From positions 186,001 to 250,000 of the forward strand of contig NW_026705419.1 in the NCBI RefSeq assembly GCF_029867415.1: DNA of 64,000 nucleotides, given 5' to 3'. The translations under genes were made by a program, and so were the position numbers. The notes under the pieces are model-generated. The model saw only the letters and a list, made by a program, of their open reading frames with translations, did not search any database and was not told the DNA's origin. Shown in pieces: positions 57,117 to 64,000 of this stretch. How positions within the stretch are numbered: the stretch's first letter is position 1; every line of letters begins with the position of its first letter. The stretch comes from Vicia villosa (Eukaryota > Streptophyta > Magnoliopsida > Fabales > Fabaceae).

Positions 57117-57309
57117 TCCCTAACTTTTGCCTGGATCGCCCTTTCGGGTTTTCAATCCAGCGGGATGCCCCTTTTTGCCTAAGTCGCCCTTTCGGGTTTT
57201 CAGCTTAGCGGGTTATTCTTCTTTTTTTTTTGTTTTATCCCTAATTTTTGCCCAAACCCTTTTGGTTTGCCGAGATGCCCTTATTTTTGCCTAGGTACGT
57301 CTACCTAGC
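57117..57309 (-). repeat. Post-pol hairpins of C (H1 array)
   Basis: Read on the minus strand, 57302-57308 and 57291-57297 pair (CTAGGTA/TACCTAG). A unit near 57247-57270 pairs CAAACC with GGGTTTG. Two units share the loop AAAACCCGAAAGGG with stems CTAAGCTG/CGACTTAG (57179-57208, one mismatch and one G-U) and CTGGATTG/CGATCCAG (57131-57160, one G-U). They start 9 bp after the integrase stop. The same motif with other stem sequences lies after pol in O1. Confidence 0.8.
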
Positions 57310-57316
57310 GGGTCTT

Positions 57317-58139
57317 TTATGCGTAGTATTTTTTGACTGAGTCTGAATTGACTGGAAGTGGAACGTCTTCCCCATCCATCTTTGTCAGGATTAAAGCACC
57401 ACCTGAAAATGCCTTCTTTACAATGTATGGTCCCTCATAGTTGGGAGTCCATTTGCCCCTTGGATCGGCATGAATTGGCAAGATCTTCCTTACGACTAGG
57501 TCACCTGTGTGGAATTCTCGAGGCCGAATCTTCTTATCATACGCTTTCTTGATATTCTTTTGGTACAACTGGCCATGGCAGATAGCAGATAAGCGTTTCT
57601 CCTCGATTAGATTGAGATGATCAAGCCTCGTTTGAACCCAATCTGTTTCAACGAGTTTGGCGTCCATCAAGACTCTCAACGAAGGAATTTCCACTTCGAC
57701 AGGTAGTACGGCCTCCATACCGTAGACAAGAGAGAAGGGAGTTGCTCCAGTTGAAGTACGAACCAAAGTTCTATAGCCATGCAAAGCAAACGGTAACATT
57801 TCATGCCAGTCTTTATACGTTCTAACCATCTTCTGGATGATCTTCTTTATATTCTTGTTAGCAGCTTCGACTGCGCCATTCATCTTTGGCCGATAGGGTG
57901 ATGAATTGTGATGTTCGATCTTGAACTCTTTGCACAACTCTGCCATCATCTTGTTATTAAGATTGGACCCGTTATCAATGATGATCTTGTTTGGAACCCC
58001 ATATCGGCATATGATTTCTTTCTTGATAAAGCGAGTGACGACTTGCCTGGTTACGTTCTTGTAAGAAGCAGCTTCCACCCATTTGGTGAAGTAGTCGATA
58101 GCAACAAGAATAAATCTATGCCCATTTGAAGCTTGTGGC
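57317..58139 (-). pseudogene. Integrase C-terminal part of C, truncated by LTR D
   Basis: The minus-strand frame ends at 57317. It contains the second catalytic Asp (IIIDNGSNLNNK), the Glu block (PYRPKMNGAVEAANKNIKK) and a terminal YEGPYIVKK module, closely resembling O1 integrase. The zinc domain and first catalytic Asp are missing because the sequence stops at 58139. The open frame continues to 58363, but those roughly 75 residues come from LTR D and are not integrase. Confidence 0.87.
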
Positions 58140-58754
58140 TGTCGCGGGCGAAAAACCGTTTTGTTCCTCTTTTTTGTGGGATGAGACACCTGATGCCTTC
58201 TTTGGGCTCGAGTGCTCATAAAAAATGATTTTTCTTTGTTTCGACCAAACTTTTTATTATTTCCAAAGGAGGAAAAGGAAAAAAGCTGCAATAACCTAAA
58301 AGTGGGGGGAGAGATCTTTGGGTAAGAGGGTTGGTTATACGAAGGGAAGGTATTAGCACCCAACGTATCTGTAGTACTCTACAGGTTTCTTTTCTTTGTT
58401 TTTCATTCCATATTGTTGAGAGGTTCTTGTGAAATTGGTGGGACCTAAGGTGTTTGTTTGATTATGCTCGCAAAGATCATCGCGATCCTCTGCATACATA
58501 TCCCTTAGAGGGAATCAGAGCATCTGTAGCTCGGGGTCTACGGGTGCTAAGGTTTGAATGGTTTTTTTGTTTTGTTTTGCTCGCCAAGGATCGACCTTGT
58601 GCCTACGTATTCTCAAAGGGATGTTGAGAAAGTCAGAGCAATCGTAGTTCCCACTTATGCTAGTGGAAGCAAAGGAAAATAGACAAATGTCGTCTAAATG
58701 CTAGATGTATCTAATCTATATCATCACATACATCTGTTTGTTTTTTATTTGTTT

Positions 58755-58980
58755 AACCAGCCTTGTGGCAAAAACTTTCAATGAAGTCAGCCTTGTGACA
58801 AAAAGTTTTGATTAATCAGCCAGCCTCGTGGCAAAAGTTTCAATGAAGTCAGCCTTGTGACAAAAACTTTGATTAATCAGCCAGTACGGTGGCAAAACAG
58901 TTTGATTGATTAGCCAGCCTTGTGGCAAAAGAAGATTGATTGATTAGCCAGACTTATGGCAAAAAAAGTTTGATTGATTG
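58755..58980 (-). repeat. Covarying hairpins with loop GCCTTG (H3) in LTR D
   Basis: Six to seven copies in + orientation: GTCA-GCCTTG-TGAC (58786-58799, 58848-58861) and GCCA with TGGC around GCCTCG, GTACGG, GCCTTG or GACTTA (58819-58832, 58880-58893, 58913-58926, 58947-58960). The second stem position changes as T-A or C-G in step. A tail CAAAA follows each. Confidence 0.72.
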
Positions 58981-59079
58981 ATTGTTTGTGATGATATATA
59001 AGAGATACTCCTAGCATAGAGATGAAAAATGTCTAATCTCCTAGGGTATTTGATTTGGATATTGGGGATGCTTATAAGA

Positions 59080-59360
59080 AGCCCGTGGGTCCTTGTACGA
59101 AGCCCAAGAGGAGGCTATCCGAGGGTCCTTGCATTGTAAGCCCAAGAGGAGGCTATGGGAGGGACAATCCAGGGTCCTTGCATTGTAAGCCCAAGAGGAG
59201 GCTATGGGAGGGTCACTCGTTTGTACAAAGCCCAAGGGGAGGCATGGTATAGTTGGTTTGAGCTCTTAGAGCGATTTCACCGGGAAACCATACTCTATGT
59301 CCTAACCTAAACTAGTGGAGATTCTTTGCACGAAGCCCAATAGGAGGCTATGGGGAACCT
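59080..59360 (-). repeat. H2-type repeats in LTR D
   Basis: In + orientation CCTTGTACGAAGCCCAAG (59091-59108) and CCTTGCATTGTAAGCCCAAG (two copies) are each followed by AGGAGGCTATGGGAGGG. On the minus strand they match the CTTGGGCTTTGTACAAGG units of LTR G. GTTTCCCGGTGAAATCGC, the reverse of 59268-59285, also parallels G. Confidence 0.7.
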
Positions 59361-60610
59361 AGTGTTGTACTAAGTTGAACAAGTATATATAACACAATCA
59401 CAAGTATGAACAAGTACGAACAAATATGAACAAGTACATGAACAGATATGAACAGTTATACATATATGACAAAGTGTGTGTATATAATGGAGTTTATGAA
59501 GGAAATATACCTGTAAGCATGATCCATTTGTATACACAGGGCTCGGGACTCATATTCGGGGAGAAGTCCACTTGAATTTATTCAAAGCTATGTAAACAGG
59601 TATTTACAAGGGGCTTGGGACTTATACCTACATGGAGGCCCATGGTATATTTTTGGGAAGATTTAAAGAAACCTTCATTTTTGGTTTGTTATTCAGGGTT
59701 AAAAATCAAACTGATCGAGGTATGTACAAAAGAAAGTGTATGTACAAAAAAGCGTACAATGAAATACCTAATTTCATGTACTGGAATGGGTATGTACAAA
59801 AGGGCTCGGGACTTATACCTACATGGAGGCCCATGGTATATTTGAAAAGTTTTGTTTCTTTGGAATTTTGTTGTTTTGAAAATGATTTGAAAATGATTTG
59901 AAAATTGTTTTGAAAAGATTTTGTTTTGAAGAAGTTTTATTGTTTTGAAAACTGTACAAAAGGAAAAAGGAGTGGGTCTTATACTCTCTAATATTCGAGA
60001 GGCCCCTGTTTTATTTTCATAAAACAGGGTGGATGGTTTGAAAAAGATGTGTGATTTGTTGTTAAAAAAAACTGTTTGAAAGTTTTGGAAAAAAGTTTTC
60101 TGTACAAAGAAAGACGAAAGGGACTTATACTCTCTAATATTCGAGAGGCCCCACATCGTTTTGAAAATCAATTGATCAATTAAAAAGATTTAATCAAAAG
60201 TTTCCTTTGAAAATAAAAAAGAAATGGTTTATCGTTTTTGAAAAGAATCGCGATCGCTCGTTTTAAAACGATTTGAATTTTGAAAGAAGTCAATTTAATC
60301 AAGATAAACAAAAGATTATTCTCAATTAACACTTAGATGATTAGGGTTTGATCACAAAAAATATTTACAAGTGATTAGGTTTGAAAATCAAATGAAAAAG
60401 TAGTATTTAAAAGTATTTAAAAACATTTAAAAATATGTCATTTTAAACCTATTTAAAAATGTATCAAATAAATATTTTTTGGTGATTTTTTTTGGTATTC
60501 ATAAAATATGTATATTAAATAAGAAGTGTTCAAAAAATGAAGAAAAAATAAGTTGATTTGATTAGTTAAATTAATTAATGAAGTTTGTTAAAAAAATGAA
60601 AGAAAAAAAG
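59361..60610 (-). other. Interior of LTR D without recognisable gene
   Basis: It contains ATGAACAAGTA/TATGAACA repeats (59400-59460), two copies of GGGACTTATACCTACATGGAGGCCCATGG region (near 59607 and 59808), two copies of GACTTATACTCTCTAATATTCGAGAGGCCCC region (near 59970 and 60122), and AT-rich sequence to 60610. Frames are short and overlap repeats. Confidence 0.5.
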
Positions 60611-60613
60611 TGT

Positions 60614-60694
60614 TAAAAAAAAGGTTTTGGTCCCTAAGGGTGTTGAACCCGTGACCTCTCTCTCACCAGCCAAAACAACAACCAACTGAGCTGC
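60614..60694 (-). ncRNA. tRNA-like Pol III module in LTR D
   Basis: On the minus strand the A box is CAGCTCAGTTGG (60682-60693; first base off consensus), the B box GGGTTCAACACC (60640-60651), then a T8 run (A8 at 60615-60622 on the plus strand). It lies about 965 bp after the TATA box, versus 961 bp in LTR G, so the module is inherited within this LTR family rather than freshly inserted. Confidence 0.62.
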
Positions 60695-61647
60695 GCGCGC
60701 AGCTTGTTAATGATACGCCTTCAGTTTATTATATTTTAAAACCAATGTTTGAATTTCCCAAACCAAATCTGGCGCCAAGAACACAACCCTAACTGAATTT
60801 TGAATTCCTTCAAATCTGCGTTGTTTTGATCGATCAAAGGGTCTATCTCACTCGGTTTTTCACAAGGAACATGATGGTGCCCTTTAATTTCATTTATTTT
60901 TGCTCTAAGATGATTAATTCTCTGATGAACACGAAGAACCCTAATATGACAAATCTTTGTGAAATCGTGTATGATCATGATATGATGCAATTGATTGAGG
61001 GTTATTATTCAGTGATGGTGCAGAAACAAGATGGTAACTTAGTTTTTCATTTATGATGCATGTATGATAGAGTTTGAAGTTCATGAGCACTTACCTCAAA
61101 AACGGCCAAGCTGGAGATTGAATTTTGCAGAGGAGGTGTTACAGATGTTGTTGCTTGATCTGGACAGCTTCAATGAACCTTAGGGAAGGTGTCTGGATGC
61201 TTGGAGTGAATTGAAAACACCTGGAGTAGTTGGAGGTACCCGATCTGCAGTTAAGCCCAAGTGTGAATCGAGCTCTATGATTCTGATGTTTCAGGTTGAT
61301 GATGAGTGTTTGGATAGCTCATATGTGATATATGTGAGGTGTTGGAAGTGTTAATTTGTACAGAAATGATCTGGAATGAAGATTGGCATGATAAGGCTCT
61401 TTATGTGTTCATATGGAGGTTGAAGAGTGAATCTGAGTTTTGGGGTAATTTGGGGTGTGTGAGTGGTTCAAACACATCCCATATGATGTTTATGAGTTGC
61501 TAGAACCATCACTTTGGCCATAACTTCAAGGGTTTGGAGGTTGAGTTTTCTACCTCTTTGGAAACTATGAAACTTGCAATTCAAGAAAGAAGAGAGAAAA
61601 CCTATAATTGTGAGGTTTTGGTGTGAATTGAAGAGTGATTTGCACCT

Positions 61648-61658
61648 CTATTTATAGG
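61648..61658 (-). promoter_or_regulatory. TATA box of LTR D
   Basis: On the minus strand GGCCTATAAATAGAGGTGC. Same core and similar context as the LTR G box at 10674. Confidence 0.68.
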
Positions 61659-63229
61659 CCAAACATTCTGAACTCAGAGCTTTGCAACTTGCTTCTTATT
61701 TGGTGATTTGGCACTTAAAGGATAGAAAGGAATCTTACCATTAAATGCATATGGTTAAAGTTACTAAACCATGGTTAAAATTGGCTATGCTTCTTATCTC
61801 TTTCCCATCTGTCTCAAATCAGAAAATATCTTCCAATTATTGCCTCTATGTATCATTACTTGGTCCATTTGGCAATTTGGCTCATAACTTTGGCAAAATG
61901 ACTTGAAATTTCAAGTGAAAAGTTCACTAATGGCAAAATTCAAAACCATAGCTACACTTCAAATTTTTTTATGCTCTTGGACATTTTGGAAAGCTCATGT
62001 TACACACTTCAAAACCCTAGTTGAAAGTTTCTTCAAGATCCTTAAGGAAGTGGGTGAAAAAGATCCATGAACTTTGAGAAAAATGAAGTTTTAAGTGAAA
62101 TTTTCAAAAGATGCCAACTTTGAAGCTCCATATCTCTTAAATGGTTGATCTTATGGAAAAAAATTATATGTGTCAAAGTTGTTTATTGGATCAAAATCTA
62201 CAACTTTCATGTTGGAAGTTTTTTTCAGTTTGTAGGTGAAATTTTGAGTTATTCCCTTTCAAAGTTTGGAAAAAACCATGAAAAACACTTAGAAAAATTT
62301 TCTAAGTATGAAAGTCAAACTTTTGACTTTTTGATTCTTGATTGATTTTCTTGATTTTTCTTGATCAAATGACTTCTCATATCATATATTGATGATTTAA
62401 AACTTCAAAAGTCATGGTTGACCAAAATTCCCCAAAAGTCAATGGTGATCTTGTACAGTTGACTTTTTCAGACGAATCGCGTTTCTGGAGTTTTTAATGA
62501 AACAGGCTATCCTCATCAAATGAATGGTATGAATGGATCACATTGAAGCATTAGAGGATATTGAGCCATGGATTGAGTTGTGACACCATGTCTTGATTAA
62601 AAAGTCAGTTATTCAGTGAATTAGGTCAAAAACCCTAATTGTCGACCAGATGAAATTGATGACTGTGGATCTTGAATTGAGATGTAATCTCCATTGGATA
62701 TTGTCATAGGGATTATTTGAGGATGATTGAAACCTTTGATTGACTTCCTGGGGGTTTTTAGGGTTTCCCAAATGTGATCCCTGATTTTAGTCCCTGATAG
62801 TTCAAAACCCTGATCTGAGGATTTGTCTGATCAATCTTTGTGTAGGAGATGTTATGAGCCAATGGATTAGGTCAAAATGATGCACTTGAGGTCTTGATAT
62901 CATGTCCCAAGTCACTAGGTCAAATTCTGAGCAGAAGTCAGGAGTATGTTGTCTTCAGGCAAAACCCTAGTCTGGTCGATTCAAAGCTGTTGAGCTTGTT
63001 GACATGAATCTCTGAGGACCAAATATTGATTGTAGATGAATATGATTCTTTGAGATGAAGGGAGAACAAAACCCTAATTGATTGTTACTTGTACTGATGA
63101 GTGATTTCCTGATCAAATCCTGCTGAGTCACAAGTAGCAAACACAAGCTATGCAATTTGTTAGAGATGCAAATGATGCATATGCAGATGATATGAGGTGG
63201 TATCTTAGGTCAAAAATTGGGGTATGACA
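61659..63229 (-). other. U3 region of LTR D
   Basis: About 1.57 kb from the LTR start to the TATA box. Several AACCCTAA/TTAGGGTT and AAAGTCAA/TTGACTTTT words occur, as in other Ogre-like U3 regions here. No gene seen. Confidence 0.5.
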
Positions 63230-64000
63230 GATGCCCCTATTTAAGTTTCTTCAACCTGAGACATGAAGATTGAAAAATCTTCGTTTTGATAGGGTGGAAG
63301 AGACTTAAATATCAGAAGACGCAAATTTTGGACCTAAGATACCAAAATTGCGAATGATGCAAGGATATCTTTACCGAGGGAATATCAAGAACTGACTCCG
63401 CTGGGGAAAAGAGATTGGGGAAGGATATCTCAATCTGTTTTAGGAAGAGAATCCGTTTTGTCTTTTCGGGAAAGCAAGTGTATGCTTCACCGGGGAATGA
63501 TAGCTTTGTAAGAAAAGCTTACCTATCGACATCATCGACTATCAGCATGGGGATAGACTTGTTTAATAATGCGAAGGCGAAAGGTATGAAACTGTATTAC
63601 CGACTATCAGCATGGTGATAGACTTGACAAGGTAAAAGAGTTTCAAAGGTTCGGTTAATATTACCGACTATCAGCATTGGGATAGACATGTTAAATAATA
63701 TAACCAGAACAAAAGGGTTACCGACTACCAGCCTCGTGATAGTGGTTCTGAAGACATGATCAATTATCAGCCAAGTGATGAAATGATTCTGGAGACTTTG
63801 CTAGGGGAATTACTGGATATTCAGCCTTGTGAACAGTAATAAGGCCCTGATTGTCAAATGGTCTTCATGATTGATTTCCTTGAGAGGAAAAAACTTTTGA
63901 AAGAGACATAAGCTACTCAGATGACGAGGCTATTACTTATTGTCTATTCTTCACGACTCTATTTGAGGAATCGGAATTTGAATCTCTGGTAAAGACAAGG
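63230..64000 (-). mobile_element. 3' UTR of element D (runs off window)
   Basis: The polypurine tract on the minus strand is CTTAAATAGGGGCAT, adjoining the LTR. Further right are repeats of TACCGACTATCAGCATGG with paired arms: CTATCA/TGATAG (63604-63621), CTATC/GATAG (63539-63556 and near 63667), ATCA/TGAT (63766-63779), TTCA/TGAA (63820-63833). No coding seen; integrase would lie beyond the window. Confidence 0.7.

Larger units (their letters stand above)
50654..58139 (-). mobile_element. Tat/Ogre-like element C (3' LTR, 3' UTR and integrase end)
   Basis: On the minus strand: integrase C-terminal part, hairpin array, tandem repeats, polypurine tract, LTR. The integrase is cut at 58139 by LTR D. 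C lies inside LTR F. The 5' half of C would be to the right of D, outside the window. Confidence 0.82.
58140..63229 (-). mobile_element. LTR of Tat-like element D (5090 bp)
   Basis: On the minus strand it begins TGTCATACCCCAATTTTTGACC and ends CGCCCGCGACA. It is inserted in C integrase, and the five adjacent bases GTGGC (58135-58139) would be one copy of the target duplication. It shares with LTR G the TATA block, tRNA-like module, GGGCTTTGTACAAG hairpins and TTTCACCGGGAAA phrase. Internal sequence of D lies to its right. Confidence 0.83.

Overview
The window is plant nuclear DNA made almost entirely of nested LTR retrotransposons. No intact host gene was recognised. Giant Tat/Ogre-type Ty3 LTRs of 4-5 kb, the start TGTYATACCCCAAA shared by several of them, a second (archaeal-type) RNase H domain, an intron before the reverse transcriptase, and SIRE/Maximus-like Ty1-copia elements with an envelope-like gene together suggest a large-genome legume, most likely tribe Fabeae (Pisum, Vicia, Lathyrus, Lens). 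That assignment is an inference from element families only.

Layout, left to right. 1-10050: 3' two-thirds of an Ogre-like element (O1, + strand): end of gag-pro, a 263-bp intron, an open RT-RH-aRH-INT exon, a repeat-rich 3' UTR and the 3' LTR. 10051-16468: an older Tat-like LTR (G) into which O1 appears to have inserted; it carries two tRNA-like modules, a family of covarying hairpins, and a solo SIRE LTR with target duplication TGTGT. 16544-18060: decayed pieces of a MULE-type OTU-protease gene and of a plant-mobile-domain gene. 19088-19720: a chromovirus (Tekay-like) LTR fragment.

19721-43488: a defective SIRE-like copia element (S2). Its 5' LTR is split by a complete, young SIRE-like element (S1, 20012-28886; TSD CTCAT; 1215-bp LTRs with 3 differences by eye; intact 1426-codon gag-pol). 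S2 has lost RT and RNase H but keeps an envelope-like gene behind an internal TATA box. That gene is split by a solo Ogre-like LTR on the minus strand (35534-40180; TSD ATCAG), which contains a small two-membrane-segment ORF with its own TATA box.

43489-64000: a stack of Tat/Ogre-like pieces. E (+) supplies a repeat-rich 3' UTR and the first 448 bp of an LTR. LTR F (-) interrupts E. Element C (-; LTR 50654-55105 plus the C-terminal part of integrase) interrupts F. Element D (-; LTR 58140-63229 plus internal sequence to the window end) interrupts C's integrase.

The most unusual signals are noncoding. Short hairpins whose stems change on both sides while loops stay constant occur as an array just after the pol stop (O1, C, and a related pair in E), inside Tat-like LTRs (G, D), and in the 3' UTR of D. 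tRNA-like A-box/B-box/T-run modules sit inside the LTRs of G, D and E, with matching spacing from the TATA box in G and D.
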